Assembly (NCBI RefSeq): GCF_007280415.1
Contig: NZ_VKKU01000001.1
Location: 496,001-560,000, forward strand
Length of the DNA: 64,000 bases
Source: Sphingorhabdus contaminans
GTDB lineage: Bacteria; Pseudomonadota; Alphaproteobacteria; Sphingomonadales; Sphingomonadaceae
Direction of reading: 5' to 3'
A model generated the notes under the pieces. It searched no databases, had not been told where the DNA came from, and worked only from the letters and a program-made list of their open reading frames with translations. Both the position numbers and the translations under genes were made by a program. Of this stretch, positions 39,372 to 49,194 are shown piece by piece. Position 1 is the first letter of the stretch. The number at the start of each line of letters is the position of its first letter.

Positions 39372-40112
39372 ATGGGGATGAGCAGACAAGAACTGACAAA
39401 CCGGGGTACCGGGGTCGCAAAATGGTCGTTTCCTCCCGTTCATCCAGAAGGCCGCAAATTTGGCCTTATTGCGGGCGGTCTAACTTTATTCTTCGCCTTC
39501 ATGGCGTGGGAGACACTTGCTTGGCCTATGGCGGGTGTGACGATTTGGACGCTGGCCTTTTTTCGCGATCCTGCGCGCGCGACGCCCACCGATGACCGTT
39601 TTGTGGTGTCGCCTGCAGACGGATTGGTCACCCTTATTGAGCGAGTAACTCCGCCCCCTGAATTAGGTGGTCCGGACGGCCTCGGCGATCAGCCGATGAC
39701 AAGAGTTTCTATATTTATGAGTGTGTTTGACGTCCACATCAACCGGACACCCATTCGTGGGACGATTAAGCGCGTTGTTTACATTGCCGGTAAGTTTTTG
39801 AATGCGGACCTTGATAAGGCCAGCGAGGAAAATGAGCGGCAGCATTTCCTTGTAGAGCGCAGTGACGGCGTTCGTATAGGATTTACCCAAATCGCAGGGC
39901 TTGTGGCACGCCGGATCGTTGCGTTTGTCAAAGAAGGAGACAGTGTTGCCAACGGTCAGCGTGTCGGCCTCATCCGTTTCGGCAGCCGGGTTGATGTCTA
40001 CTTGCCAAATGGCACAGCATCGCGGGTTATAAAGGGACAGCGGTGCGTGGCTGGTGAAACAGTGATCGCCGAACTTGGGGTGGATCAAGACCTTATCGCG
40101 GTCGCGCATTGA
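39372..40112 (+). CDS. psd: Phosphatidylserine decarboxylase proenzyme
   Basis: Pyruvoyl enzyme forming phosphatidylethanolamine. 246 residues of the short class (PSD-A type): N-terminal membrane-associated segment ([18 protein letters not shown]), [29 protein letters not shown], and the self-cleavage site RFGSRVD (Gly204-Ser205, giving the pyruvoyl alpha chain). The TGA stop shares one base with the pssA ATG. A second ATG two codons downstream (39378) is an alternative start. Confidence 0.95.
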   Translation: MGMSRQELTNRGTGVAKWSFPPVHPEGRKFGLIAGGLTLFFAFMAWETLAWPMAGVTIWTLAFFRDPARATPTDDRFVVSPADGLVTLIERVTPPPELGGPDGLGDQPMTRVSIFMSVFDVHINRTPIRGTIKRVVYIAGKFLNADLDKASEENERQHFLVERSDGVRIGFTQIAGLVARRIVAFVKEGDSVANGQRVGLIRFGSRVDVYLPNGTASRVIKGQRCVAGETVIAELGVDQDLIAVAH

Positions 40113-40879
40113 TGGAAACTGGAAGTACCCGTCCTGGTATCTCGTTGAGGGCTTTGGCACCCAACGCGGTTACAGCTATTGCTTTGTGCACAGGGCTTTC
40201 CGGTGCTTGGTTCGCGCTTCAGGGGCGCTGGGAAAATGCTGTCGCTGCTATCGTTGTGGCCGGCGTTCTTGACGCTATGGACGGACGAATAGCCCGCATG
40301 CTGAAGGGTGAAAGTCGATTTGGCGCAGAACTTGACTCCCTTTCTGATGTGATCGCCTTCGGTGCTACGCCTGCGCTCATCATTTATATGTGGGTCATGC
40401 AAGACATGCCGCGTTTCGGTTGGACGATTTCTGTCTTTTTTGTCCTTTGCGCCGCGCTTCGACTGGCTCGGTTCAATGCGCGGATCGATACAGAGGATCA
40501 GCCTCACAAATCCGCTGGCTTTAACACGGGAGTGCCATCTCCTCCTGGAGCAGGACTCGCGCTGCTGCCGATGATTATCTGGTTTGAAACCGGTGCGGAA
40601 TGGGTGCGTGATTACCGGATTATTGCACCTTGGTTGCTCATTGTTGCGGTCCTGATGATTTCTAATGTCGCAACCTATAGCTGGTCATCACTAAAAGTCC
40701 GTCCGAGTTTCCGCTTCATGGCAATTGCGGGCATTGGACTCTTCGCCGCAACTTTGGTTGCTGCGCCTTGGGTCGCCTTGATTGCTGCAAGTGTAGTTTA
40801 TGCTTTGCTCATCCCGCTGAGTATCGTGAGCTATTCCAAGGTGAAACGCGCTCGCAAAGCGGCATTAATCGCCGCTTGA
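40112..40879 (+). CDS. pssA: CDP-diacylglycerol-serine O-phosphatidyltransferase
   Basis: Makes phosphatidylserine, the substrate of Psd encoded just before. 255 residues with seven or eight membrane segments and the CDP-alcohol phosphotransferase motif DGRIARMLKGESRFGAELD with SLSD (D-G-x2-A-R-x8-G-x3-D-x3-D). ATG at 40112 (TGATG overlap with psd); a TTG one codon upstream is unlikely. The operon pair psd-pssA is the common bacterial arrangement. The stop lies inside the -35 region of the rmuC promoter. Confidence 0.96.
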   Translation: METGSTRPGISLRALAPNAVTAIALCTGLSGAWFALQGRWENAVAAIVVAGVLDAMDGRIARMLKGESRFGAELDSLSDVIAFGATPALIIYMWVMQDMPRFGWTISVFFVLCAALRLARFNARIDTEDQPHKSAGFNTGVPSPPGAGLALLPMIIWFETGAEWVRDYRIIAPWLLIVAVLMISNVATYSWSSLKVRPSFRFMAIAGIGLFAATLVAAPWVALIAASVVYALLIPLSIVSYSKVKRARKAALIAA

Positions 40880-40915
40880 CCTGCTCGGCCTTCGGGCTAT
40901 GTTCCTAATTCGTTC
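40876..40915 (+). promoter_or_regulatory. Predicted rmuC promoter with overlapping SOS box
   Basis: -35 TTGACC (40876-40881), 16-base spacer, -10 TATGTT (40898-40903). A perfect GTTC-N7-GTTC (40901-40915, GTTCCTAATTCGTTC) overlaps the -10, the position expected for LexA repression. The context TATGTTCC...GTTCT is shared with SOS box 1 of recA. The rmuC start follows 18 bases on. Confidence 0.75.
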
Positions 40916-40932
40916 TGGACTGGGGAAATGAA

Positions 40933-42264
40933 TTGGAGCCATTGTTAATCGCCGTCGTCGGTATAGTGGCATTGTTGCTGGGGTTGGCCATTGGCTGGTT
41001 TGCTGGTGGCCGCAGCGTTAGCGGCGGAGCTGAAACCGTGGCATCCATGCGTCTAAGTCTGGATAGCGTCATCGCCGAGCGCGACGAAGCACGCATCAAA
41101 CTGGCACAGGTTGAAACAGCACTGACGGAGCGGGAGCGTGCATTTGAAGATCAGCTGACGGCCATGGCGGAAGCCAAAGAAATTCTTGCCGGTCAGTTTT
41201 CCGAAATAAGCCAAAAGTTGTTACACGAGGCGCAGTCCCGCTTTTTGCAACGAGCGGATGAACGGTTCAAGGAATCGGAGACTGTGGCCGGACAGAGATT
41301 GAGCGCTCTTTTGCAGCCGGTACATGACCGGCTCGAGAAGTATGAGACTGCCGTTGGCAAGGTGGAGGCTGAACGGCGTGAAGCGTTTGGAAATCTGCAT
41401 GGCCTGATGGAATCGATGCGTGTGAGCACCGAGGCGGTCAAAACCGAAGCGCAACGATTGGGCAATTCTTTGCGGAATGCACCGAAAGCCCGGGGGCGTT
41501 GGGGCGAGCAACAGTTACGCAATGTGCTGGAAAGTTGTGGTCTGTCCGAACATGCGGATTTCCAGACTGAAGTATCCATGGAAGGAAGCGAAGGGCGTCT
41601 GCGTCCAGATGTCATTTTGCGCGTACCTGGCGGACGTAACCTTGTCATTGACGCAAAGGTGTCATTGAACGCCTATCAGGATGCGTTTGAAGCGGGCGAT
41701 GAGTATGGCCGCGAAAACTCTCTCGCCGCGCATGCCGCAGCGATGAAAAGTCACGTCAATTCGCTTGGCCAAAAAGCTTATCAGGATCAGTTCGAAGACA
41801 CGCCGGATTACGTGATAATGTTCGTACCCGGCGAACATTTTCTGGCGGCGGCCTTGGAAAAGGATCCCGATCTTTGGGATTTTGCGTTCAGCAAGCGGGT
41901 TCTGCTGGCCACGCCGACCAATCTCATTGCTATCGCACGCACAGTTGCTGCGGTGTGGAAACAGGAAAAGATGGCCGGTCAGGCTCGCGAAATTGCCGAG
42001 CTTGGCAAAGAACTTTACGCCCGCTTGACAACAATGGGGGCGCATGTGGGGCGGATGGGCAAAAATCTCGATACCGCAGTGTCCGCCTATAACGCTTTGG
42101 TCGGAAGTCTTGAGTCGCAAGTTCTGACACAGGCGAAGCGTTTCGAAGATTTGAGCATTGATACCGGCGGGAAATCGATCGAAATGCTCCCCGTCGTAGA
42201 TCAGACGACGAGGCCTATGGTTAAACTGGTTGAATCTGCGCCGAAGAATGAGGATGCGGCATAA
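40933..42264 (+). CDS. rmuC: DNA recombination protein RmuC
   Basis: Limits recombination at inverted repeats; membrane-anchored nuclease-like protein. 443 residues from a TTG start (GGGG seven bases upstream); an ATG at 40928 is out of frame and stops within seven codons. One N-terminal membrane segment (LLIAVVGIVALLLGLAIGWF), a long coiled coil (about 35-170), and the RmuC domain with KARGRWGEQQLRNVLE and LVIDAKVSLNAY, the PD-(D/E)XK-like core. An SOS box overlaps its promoter. It ends three bases before the convergent trmH stop. Confidence 0.95.
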   Translation: MEPLLIAVVGIVALLLGLAIGWFAGGRSVSGGAETVASMRLSLDSVIAERDEARIKLAQVETALTERERAFEDQLTAMAEAKEILAGQFSEISQKLLHEAQSRFLQRADERFKESETVAGQRLSALLQPVHDRLEKYETAVGKVEAERREAFGNLHGLMESMRVSTEAVKTEAQRLGNSLRNAPKARGRWGEQQLRNVLESCGLSEHADFQTEVSMEGSEGRLRPDVILRVPGGRNLVIDAKVSLNAYQDAFEAGDEYGRENSLAAHAAAMKSHVNSLGQKAYQDQFEDTPDYVIMFVPGEHFLAAALEKDPDLWDFAFSKRVLLATPTNLIAIARTVAAVWKQEKMAGQAREIAELGKELYARLTTMGAHVGRMGKNLDTAVSAYNALVGSLESQVLTQAKRFEDLSIDTGGKSIEMLPVVDQTTRPMVKLVESAPKNEDAA

Positions 42265-42267
42265 CTG

Positions 42268-43074
42268 TTAGCCATTACGCCGGAACTGGTTCAATACTTC
42301 GTAGGCCATCACCGCAGTCGCAATCGCTGCATTCAAACTGTCCGCTTTGCCACGCATTGGCATTTTGACACGAAGATCACATTCATCTTCATATTCCGCC
42401 GGCAATCCCTGGGCCTCATTCCCTGTCAAAATGAAGCAAGGCGCGGCATAATTCGCGGCTTGGTAATCAATATCGGTGCGCAGGCTGGTGCCAACCAATT
42501 GACCTTCGCCCTTGCGTAACCAGGAAATAAACACCTCCCAGCGGCACAGCACCACCTTCTGCGTAAATATCGCACCCATGCTGGCACGCACAGCTTCGAC
42601 CGAGAAGGGATCGGTACAATCGTCAATTAAGATCAAGCCGCCCGCGCCGACAGCATCACCAGTCCGCAGCATCGTGCCGAGGTTCCCGGGATCGCGCATA
42701 GCCTGCGCGACCAGCCAGATTGGCGCAGTAGCGCGATCAATATCCTCTAGAGCAGTCGCGTGATCCCGATACACACCCACGATTGCTTGCGTGTTATCTT
42801 TACCGGAGAGCTTTGCCATGATTTCGGCGCTGGTTTCGATAACATCGCCACCTGCGGCCAGTACGGCCGACTCAAGGGCAATTTCGAGCGCGTGGACTTC
42901 ACGGTCTTTCACACGGAACAGCATTTCCGGAAGAAAACCTGCATCACGCGCCTCGGTCATGATCCGCAAGCCTTCGGCAAGGAATAGCCCTGCGCGCTTG
43001 CGTAATTTCTTTTCCCTTAGCCCGCGAACTTCTTTCAAAAGGGGATTGGAAAATCCTGTAATTTCACGGCGCAT
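42268..43074 (-). CDS. TrmH-family (SPOUT) rRNA/tRNA 2'-O-methyltransferase
   Basis: 268 residues: an N-terminal RNA-binding SpoU_sub-like part (NPLLKEVRGLREKKLRKRAG, FLAEGLRIMTEA) and a SPOUT knot with RDPGNLGTMLRTGDAVGAGG (motif 1 Arg/Asn), FILTGNEAQGLPAEYEDECD (motif 2) and MRGKADSLNAAIATAVMAYE (motif 3). Target nucleotide unknown (RlmB-like or other). Its ATG shares one base with the HPr stop, so it is translated from the ChvGI-PTS transcript. Confidence 0.92.
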   Translation of the reverse strand: MRREITGFSNPLLKEVRGLREKKLRKRAGLFLAEGLRIMTEARDAGFLPEMLFRVKDREVHALEIALESAVLAAGGDVIETSAEIMAKLSGKDNTQAIVGVYRDHATALEDIDRATAPIWLVAQAMRDPGNLGTMLRTGDAVGAGGLILIDDCTDPFSVEAVRASMGAIFTQKVVLCRWEVFISWLRKGEGQLVGTSLRTDIDYQAANYAAPCFILTGNEAQGLPAEYEDECDLRVKMPMRGKADSLNAAIATAVMAYEVLNQFRRNG

Positions 43075-43352
43075 CAGTCTTCGCCGAAACCGTCAACCAC
43101 CAGTCCAACGAGCTTCCCAAGGGCCATTTCGGCCTGCTCACCTTCGACATGCACCGTGATTTCGCTACCTTTTGCGGCACCCAGCATCATGAGGCCCATT
43201 ATGGATGTGCCGGTCACGCACTGGCCATCTTTCTCAACTTCTACTTTCAGACCTTCGGGAAGACGGCTGACAAATGTAACAAATTTTGCGCTGGCCCGTG
43301 CATGCAGGCCCTTCTGGTTTACAATAGTGACCTGACGGCTAAGCCTGCTCAC
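43074..43352 (-). CDS. ptsH: Phosphocarrier protein HPr
   Basis: Small PTS phosphotransfer protein, acting here as a regulator since no sugar permease is nearby. 92 residues from a GTG at 43352 that overlaps the preceding EIIA gene by 14 bases. Seen: GLHARASAKFV with the phosphorylatable His17 and a Ser50 site in TGTSIMGLMML (counterpart of Ser46, the target of HPr kinase, whose gene is in the same operon). The open frame further upstream is not HPr. Confidence 0.95.
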   Translation of the reverse strand: MSRLSRQVTIVNQKGLHARASAKFVTFVSRLPEGLKVEVEKDGQCVTGTSIMGLMMLGAAKGSEITVHVEGEQAEMALGKLVGLVVDGFGED

Positions 43353-43752
43353 GCGATGCCTCCAAAACCTCGGACGCAACGCTGATATATTTTCTTCCAG
43401 CCTCACGCGCCGCGGCAACGGCTTCCCGCACGTCCATATTCTTGCGTGCACTGTCCAGGCGAATGAGCATGGGCAGGTTTACACCCGCTATCACTTCCAC
43501 GCTGCCGGCATCCAATAGTGAAATCGACAGATTGGACGGCGTTCCGCCAAAAAGGTCAGTCAGGATGATGACACCTTTTCCATCGTCGACCTGCTTAATC
43601 GCTGTTGCAATTTCCTTGCGACGGCCTTCCATGTCGTCCCGTGGTCCTATGCATACCGTCGCAATATTTTTTTGCGGGCCGACAACATGTTCAAGCGCGA
43701 CGAGAAATTCCTCGGCCAGCCTGCCGTGTGTGACCAAAATCAATCCGATCAT
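43339..43752 (-). CDS. PTS EIIA component, mannose family
   Basis: 137 residues: MIGLILVTHGRLAEEF with active His9, IGPRDDMEGRRKEIATAI, and VIILTDLFGGTPSNLSISLL, hallmarks of EIIA(Man). In alphaproteobacteria this protein accompanies HPr without IIB/IIC/IID, pointing to a regulatory rather than sugar-uptake PTS. The ATG overlaps the rapZ stop by four bases. Enzyme I is not in the window. Confidence 0.95.
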   Translation of the reverse strand: MIGLILVTHGRLAEEFLVALEHVVGPQKNIATVCIGPRDDMEGRRKEIATAIKQVDDGKGVIILTDLFGGTPSNLSISLLDAGSVEVIAGVNLPMLIRLDSARKNMDVREAVAAAREAGRKYISVASEVLEASREQA

Positions 43753-44714
43753 TTGCGTTCGCTACCCCGTTTAGTCTTTTTCGTTTTGGCGCCGTTAGCA
43801 GGCCCTTCCAGCGCGTCAATTGCTCTTGACGTCAGATTACGATGAACCACCGTGGGCGAAAATCCTTCCTCGCGCAACCATTTGCCGAACTGTTCGGCAA
43901 CATGTACCGACCTGTGACGCCCGCCGGTGCAGCCAAAAGCGATATTGACATATGCCTTACCCTGCGCATCGTAGAGGGGAAGCAGGTAGGAAAGCAGGTC
44001 GCGAATTTTACGCATAGCCTCATCATAGGTGGGGTCCGCCTCCACATATTCGGAGACCGCAGCGTCCAGCCCTGTCAGGGGTCGCAATTGATTATCCCAA
44101 TGGGGATTCCGTAAAAATCGCAAATCGAAAACGAGATCCACATTGTGAGGAACCCCGCGGGAAAAACCGAAACTCGTGATCGTAATGATGGAATGCGGCG
44201 TTACTTCGCTGTTGAAGCGGACGCGAATGTCATTCTGCAAATCGTGCGCCGACATCTTGCTCGTGTCGATCACTGTTTCAGCCCAACGCCGGAGTGGCTC
44301 CATCATCATACGCTCTTGGGCGATTCCGTCCATCGCGGGACGGTCCTGCGCCATTGGATGACGTCGCCGTGTTTCTGAATAGCGGCGCTCGATTTCGGTC
44401 CCGGCGCAATCCAGAAACAACGTCATCACGTTCAGATCGGGATTTTTCTGCAATTGTTTTATCTGGCGGATAAGTTTGTCGGCTTTGAAACCGCGGGTAC
44501 GGCTGTCGAAACCCAAGGCAAGTGGTATGGACGGGTCGGACCGACCGCCAGAAGCTGGGATGTCAAGCAATGGACCGGCGAGGCGGATAGGAAAATTATC
44601 CACTGCTTCCCATCCCAAATCTTCCAACGTTTTAAGAACAGTTGTCTTGCCGGCACCTGATAACCCGGTGACGAGCAAAATAGTCTGAACTTTAGGCGTG
44701 GATTTGCGGGTCAA
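43749..44714 (-). CDS. rapZ: RNase adapter protein RapZ
   Basis: 321 residues; RapZ family: N-terminal P-loop GLSGAGKTT (17-25), LGWEAVDNFP, and C-terminal signature ALGFDSRTRGF, GFSRGVPHNVDLVFDLRFLRNP and IAFGCTGGRHRSVHVAE. In E. coli it directs RNase E to a sRNA of glucosamine-6-phosphate synthesis; whether that holds here is unknown. The start is a TTG overlapping the hprK stop (TTGA) with an AGGAAAG stretch upstream. Extra basic N- and C-terminal tails (AKTKKTKRGSERK). Confidence 0.95.
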   Translation of the reverse strand: MTRKSTPKVQTILLVTGLSGAGKTTVLKTLEDLGWEAVDNFPIRLAGPLLDIPASGGRSDPSIPLALGFDSRTRGFKADKLIRQIKQLQKNPDLNVMTLFLDCAGTEIERRYSETRRRHPMAQDRPAMDGIAQERMMMEPLRRWAETVIDTSKMSAHDLQNDIRVRFNSEVTPHSIITITSFGFSRGVPHNVDLVFDLRFLRNPHWDNQLRPLTGLDAAVSEYVEADPTYDEAMRKIRDLLSYLLPLYDAQGKAYVNIAFGCTGGRHRSVHVAEQFGKWLREEGFSPTVVHRNLTSRAIDALEGPANGAKTKKTKRGSERK

Positions 44715-45187
44715 TCGTTCCGGCTTTCCTGGGTCAATTCGGGCGTTGATGCCATTGGCTGGGTGCCAGCGTCAATCACCATGCGCAAGGCATATTCAAC
44801 CTTTATGGGCGCGCTGGCCTCGAAGGGGGCAATCTTTGCCGATGGTACCGAAAAACCGGCAACATCTATGCTTTCTGCGTGGGCGGGCAGGCGGTCCTTT
44901 GGCGGCACCAATTCTACCGCGAGCCGGAGTGGGGCATGTGTAACATGGGCGACCTTCACGACCCCGATCCCCCGAACCTCCATTTGCCCCTCTATATTTG
45001 GCACAGCGCAGAGTTCCGGTCCTTCGGCACCGGGTTTAACCGACACAGCATCATCGCTTATCAAGAGCGCGCCCCGATCGATGAGACGAAGCGCCAGATC
45101 GGATTTTCCAGCAGCGGAAGGGCCAAGCAGCAATATGCCAAACCCATCAATAGAAACAGCGGTCGCGTGAACTAATGTGGCTGTCAT
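44711..45187 (-). CDS. hprK: HPr kinase/phosphorylase, short alphaproteobacterial form
   Basis: 158 residues corresponding only to the C-terminal kinase domain of Gram-positive HprK (about 310 residues). Seen: LLGPSAAGKSDLALRLI (Walker A 22-29), LISDDAVSV, EVRGIGVVKV (HprK signature, usually EIRGLGIINV) and LAVELVPPKDRL. It should phosphorylate Ser50 of HPr encoded three genes on. Coupled by ATGA overlaps on both sides, to chvG upstream and rapZ downstream. Confidence 0.93.
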   Translation of the reverse strand: MTATLVHATAVSIDGFGILLLGPSAAGKSDLALRLIDRGALLISDDAVSVKPGAEGPELCAVPNIEGQMEVRGIGVVKVAHVTHAPLRLAVELVPPKDRLPAHAESIDVAGFSVPSAKIAPFEASAPIKVEYALRMVIDAGTQPMASTPELTQESRND

Positions 45188-46764
45188 TGGCTGGACGCGG
45201 CAGCACAGGGCAGGGCAATTTCAAAGCAGGCACCGCCCTTGCCATCGACGCGATCTCGAACAGAAATCCGACCATGATGTCCCTCTATAATTGTTCGAGC
45301 GATCGCAAGCCCGAGACCGCTGTGTTTTCCAAAATTTTCTGACGCCGGACGTTCACTGTGGAAACGGCGAAAGATCGCTTCACGGTCCTGAACTGGAACG
45401 CCGGGACCTTCATCACTGATCCGGATAACAACCTCGTCATCGGCGAGCGTTGCGGAAATCTCCACAACCGATCCGGGTGGCGAGAAAGACACAGCATTAT
45501 CGATAAGATTGGTCAGCATCCGCTCCAGTCGAACATCTTCGCCCATGACAGTGGCAATTGTCTTACGCGGACGCGCAAAGGCAATGTGTACGTCGCCATC
45601 GCTGGCGCGATCTTCACGCGCTTGCAAAAGTTGTTCTATCATATCGCCCAGATCGATCGGTTCGAACTTCGCCTTAGCAAGTTGCGAATCGACGCGACTT
45701 GCATCGGATATGTCGCTGATCAGGCGGTCCATGCGCTGGACGTCCGCCTTAGCGACATCCATCAGCTGCTTGCGTAAGGCGGGGTCTTCGATCCGCTCGG
45801 CTCCATCAAGTGCCGAACGTAATGATGCAAGAGGGTTTTTAATTTCGTGCGCGACATCCGCGGCAAAGGCTTCGGTCGCGTCAATTCGCTGTCTCAGGGC
45901 AATGCTCATGTCGGACAAGGCGCGTGCCAGCATTCCGATTTCATCACGCCGCGACGGCAGCCTGGGTACGGTCACTTCCTGCGCACGGCCCAACCGCACC
46001 TTTACTGCTGCACGTGCCAAGTGGCGCAATGGACGCACGATGGTACGCGCCAAAAAAATCGAGAGCAGAACGCCAATCCCTAGTGCGAGGAGGAAGAACA
46101 TTCCGATCTTGAATCGTTCTGCACGTACAAACAGTCGGATATCGCGCTCATTTGCGGTTGTTAGAACTGAAAAGGAACCCGACGGAGAAACCGCACCGGC
46201 GCTAATCATATGGGTCAGATCGGGAGCGAACCGGGCCATTGACGACGGTTTGCCCAGCTTGGCGCTGGCCAGTTCGCTCCATGCGCGACCGGTATCGATC
46301 TCAGGTTCTACATAAGGTTTGAGTTCCGGCGCGCCGACCAGAAAATCGACCACCTTATCGATCCCGCGTGCAGCGACTTTTCGCCACGGCTCCTTATCCG
46401 GGTCGCGAAAAACATAGGATGGCGGTCCGAGTTGAAAACTGTCGAACAATTTGACGCCGTTGCTGTCATAGAGCCGAATGCGGGAGGAGTTCCGTGCACC
46501 GAAGGCTGAAATATACGCCCCCTTTTTTTCGGGGCTGACCAAAGCCAAGCTTTCGACAAGAAACTCTGCTTGGGTTCGCGCGGCTGTCTCACGTTCCGCG
46601 ATCAGCCTTACACGGTAACTATCGAGAAAAAACAGGCCGGCCCCTAAAAGGGCAAGGACGAACAAGTTAACCGCCATTATCCGGGCGGTTAGCGATAACC
46701 CCCGGCTCCAACCCAACTGCAAGTCAGCGGGTTCAGCTGTCGGCGAAGCGATATCCGGCCCCAT
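45184..46764 (-). CDS. chvG: Sensor histidine kinase ChvG (ExoS-like)
   Basis: 526 residues from the ATG at 46764, which lies 32 bases inside the end of chvI. Two membrane helices ([20 protein letters not shown] and [20 protein letters not shown]) enclose a periplasmic sensor of about 210 residues. HAMP ([20 protein letters not shown]), His[19 protein letters not shown] (His306), and HATPase ([37 protein letters not shown]). Acid and envelope-stress sensor in rhizobia; the role here is inferred from the conserved partner ChvI. Confidence 0.93.
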   Translation of the reverse strand: MGPDIASPTAEPADLQLGWSRGLSLTARIMAVNLFVLALLGAGLFFLDSYRVRLIAERETAARTQAEFLVESLALVSPEKKGAYISAFGARNSSRIRLYDSNGVKLFDSFQLGPPSYVFRDPDKEPWRKVAARGIDKVVDFLVGAPELKPYVEPEIDTGRAWSELASAKLGKPSSMARFAPDLTHMISAGAVSPSGSFSVLTTANERDIRLFVRAERFKIGMFFLLALGIGVLLSIFLARTIVRPLRHLARAAVKVRLGRAQEVTVPRLPSRRDEIGMLARALSDMSIALRQRIDATEAFAADVAHEIKNPLASLRSALDGAERIEDPALRKQLMDVAKADVQRMDRLISDISDASRVDSQLAKAKFEPIDLGDMIEQLLQAREDRASDGDVHIAFARPRKTIATVMGEDVRLERMLTNLIDNAVSFSPPGSVVEISATLADDEVVIRISDEGPGVPVQDREAIFRRFHSERPASENFGKHSGLGLAIARTIIEGHHGRISVRDRVDGKGGACFEIALPCAAASSQ

Positions 46765-47440
46765 AAAGTGTATCGATAGCGGCAAAATCGGGGTCAACCT
46801 CCCGGAATTTCCGCCGCAGGCGTTTGATATGGCTGTCGATGGTTCGGTCATCGACATATACATCATCTTGATAAGCCGCGTCCATTAACTGGTCGCGTGT
46901 CCGGACAACGCCCGGCCGGTTGGCCAAAGCCTCCAAAATCATAAACTCGGTTACTGTCAATGTTACGGACTTGCCGTCCCATTTCACATGATGCCGCGCA
47001 GGATCCATTTCCAGTCGCCCGCGGATCATCGGTTCAGGTTCGTCCGTCGATTCACCGTTTGCCAATGGCCGGTCATAGGTCGCACGCCGCAAAATTGCTT
47101 TTACCCTGGCAATAAGCAGCCGTTGCGAGAATGGCTTGGTGATATAGTCATCGGCCCCCATAGCCAAACCCAAGGCTTCATCCAGTTCTTCATCCTTTGA
47201 AGTGAGGAAGATAACTGGCATATCGCTTTTTTCACGCAATCGGCGCAAAAGCTCGAGACCATCCATTCGGGGCATCTTTATATCAAAAATTCCCAAATCG
47301 GCCGGATTTTCCAAAATTGCCTTCAACGCGCTTTCCCCATCGGGGTAAAGGCGTGTCACATAACCCTCGGCCTGCATCGCAATAGACACGGATGTCAGGA
47401 TATTTCGGTCATCATCCACAAGGGCGATTGTTGCGCTCAT
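46733..47440 (-). CDS. chvI: Response regulator ChvI (OmpR family)
   Basis: 235 residues: receiver with [32 protein letters not shown] (phospho-Asp53), [20 protein letters not shown] and [15 protein letters not shown], then a winged-helix DNA-binding domain ([45 protein letters not shown]). First gene of the chvI-chvG-hprK-rapZ-EIIA-HPr-trmH run, facing pckA across 147 bases. The frame extends upstream of the ATG at 47440 without conserved residues. Confidence 0.95.
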   Translation of the reverse strand: MSATIALVDDDRNILTSVSIAMQAEGYVTRLYPDGESALKAILENPADLGIFDIKMPRMDGLELLRRLREKSDMPVIFLTSKDEELDEALGLAMGADDYITKPFSQRLLIARVKAILRRATYDRPLANGESTDEPEPMIRGRLEMDPARHHVKWDGKSVTLTVTEFMILEALANRPGVVRTRDQLMDAAYQDDVYVDDRTIDSHIKRLRRKFREVDPDFAAIDTLYGAGYRFADS

Positions 47441-47529
47441 GACCTGCCTATAGGGATGACAATGCGCAGGTTCAATCCATAGCATTTGACGTTGTCTTTT
47501 GTCTCGGCTACCGGCGCGGAAGCATTAGT

Positions 47530-47541
47530 GCATACGTATGC
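47530..47541. promoter_or_regulatory. Perfect 12-bp palindrome between chvI and pckA
   Basis: GCATACGTATGC, 46 bases before the pckA ATG in the divergent promoter region. It could be the operator of a dimeric regulator of gluconeogenesis or carbon use. No known binding motif is assigned, and symmetry alone is the evidence. Confidence 0.45.
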
Positions 47542-47587
47542 CCTAGATTCGTTATTAAGCTAATTTCGCCGATTGGAGAAAGTTGTA

Positions 47588-49189
47588 ATGTCCGTGGCCC
47601 TTAACATTCCGCTTGCAAAGCAAGGTATTTCAACGACTGCGCGCATTTTTGCCAATTTGGGAACGGCACCTCTGGTAGAGGCAGCGTTGGCCAACGGTGA
47701 AGGCATGCTCGCAAAAAACGGGCCGCTGGTTGTAAAGACCGGCGCCCATACAGGCCGCTCGGCGAAAGACAAATTCATCGTACGCGATGCAGAAACAGAA
47801 AACAGCATCTGGTGGGGCAAAACCAATGTGGCCATGGACCCCGCGCATTTCGCTGCGTTGAAGGAAGATTTCTTTGCGGCGCTTGGCGGCAAGGAAAAGC
47901 TGTATGTCGCTGATCTCTTCGGCGGTTCGCAGCCGGAGCATCGTGTGAACGTGCGCGTCATCAACGAATTGGCATGGCATAACCTGTTCATCCGCACGTT
48001 GCTGGTGCGGCCTTCCACAGAGGAGCTGGCAGGATTTGAACCCGAATACACAATCATAGATCTTCCGAGCTTCCGCGCCGATCCAGCGCGCCATGGTTGC
48101 CGGAGCGAAACCGTTATTGCAGTCAACTTCACCGAGAAGCTGATCTTGATCGGCGGCACCGCTTATGCTGGCGAAATGAAGAAGTCGGTCTTCGGCATTC
48201 TTAACTATCTACTTCCGACAAAGGGCGTGATGCCGATGCATTGCTCGGCCAATATTGGCGCAAATGGCGATACGGCTGTGTTTTTCGGACTTTCGGGCAC
48301 AGGCAAAACGACACTGTCAGCCGACGCGAGCCGCACCCTGATCGGGGATGACGAACATGGTTGGTCGGACACTGCAGTCTTCAATTTCGAAGGCGGGTGC
48401 TACGCCAAGATGATCCGTTTGTCGGAAGAAGCCGAGCCAGAAATTTTTGCGACAACGAAGCGTTTCGGTACGGTTCTCGAAAATGTCGTGATGGATCCCG
48501 AAACCCGGGAACTGGATTTTGACGACGCCAGCTTGGCCGAAAACAGCCGGGGATCGTACCCAATTGAGTTCATTCCGAATGCTTCGGAAAAGAATATGGG
48601 TCCAGTGCCCAAGAATATCATCATGCTGACCGCAGATGCCTATGGCGTATTGCCTCCTATTGCGAAGCTGACGCCAGAGCAGGCGATGTATCACTTCCTA
48701 TCGGGCTACACCGCACGGGTTGCTGGTACGGAAATCGGCGTGACCGAGCCGGAAGCAACCTTCTCGACCTGCTTCGGTGCGCCGTTCATGCCGCGTCACC
48801 CGAGCGTTTACGGCAATCTTTTGAAGGAGCGGATCGCCAAGGGCGCCGTACAGTGCTGGCTGGTGAATACCGGTTGGACCGGCGGTAAAGCGACGATGCC
48901 TGGCATCAGCCGCATGCCCATCAAAGCAACACGCGCACTTTTGAACGCTGCGCTTGATGGAAGCCTAAACAACGCGGAGTTCCAGAAGGACCCGAATTTC
49001 GGTTTCGAATTCCCCGTTTCAGTTCCAGGTGTAGACAGCGCCATCCTCAATCCGCGCGAAGCGTGGGTTGACAAGGCGGAGTATGACGCCACAGCCCGTA
49101 ACCTGGTACAGCAATTCATTGATAACTTCGCGCAATTTGCCGATCATGTCGATGAAGGTGTAAGGCAGTCTGCACCCAAAGCAGCGTAA
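47588..49189 (+). CDS. pckA: Phosphoenolpyruvate carboxykinase (ATP)
   Basis: Converts oxaloacetate to phosphoenolpyruvate for gluconeogenesis. 533 residues from the ATG at 47588 (GGAG nine bases upstream); a TTG five codons before it is not needed. Seen: [22 protein letters not shown], the kinase loop [28 protein letters not shown], and [10 protein letters not shown]. Divergent from chvI; in Agrobacterium ChvG/ChvI controls pckA, so the same link is plausible here. Confidence 0.98.
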   Translation: MSVALNIPLAKQGISTTARIFANLGTAPLVEAALANGEGMLAKNGPLVVKTGAHTGRSAKDKFIVRDAETENSIWWGKTNVAMDPAHFAALKEDFFAALGGKEKLYVADLFGGSQPEHRVNVRVINELAWHNLFIRTLLVRPSTEELAGFEPEYTIIDLPSFRADPARHGCRSETVIAVNFTEKLILIGGTAYAGEMKKSVFGILNYLLPTKGVMPMHCSANIGANGDTAVFFGLSGTGKTTLSADASRTLIGDDEHGWSDTAVFNFEGGCYAKMIRLSEEAEPEIFATTKRFGTVLENVVMDPETRELDFDDASLAENSRGSYPIEFIPNASEKNMGPVPKNIIMLTADAYGVLPPIAKLTPEQAMYHFLSGYTARVAGTEIGVTEPEATFSTCFGAPFMPRHPSVYGNLLKERIAKGAVQCWLVNTGWTGGKATMPGISRMPIKATRALLNAALDGSLNNAEFQKDPNFGFEFPVSVPGVDSAILNPREAWVDKAEYDATARNLVQQFIDNFAQFADHVDEGVRQSAPKAA

Positions 49190-49194
49190 TCGCC

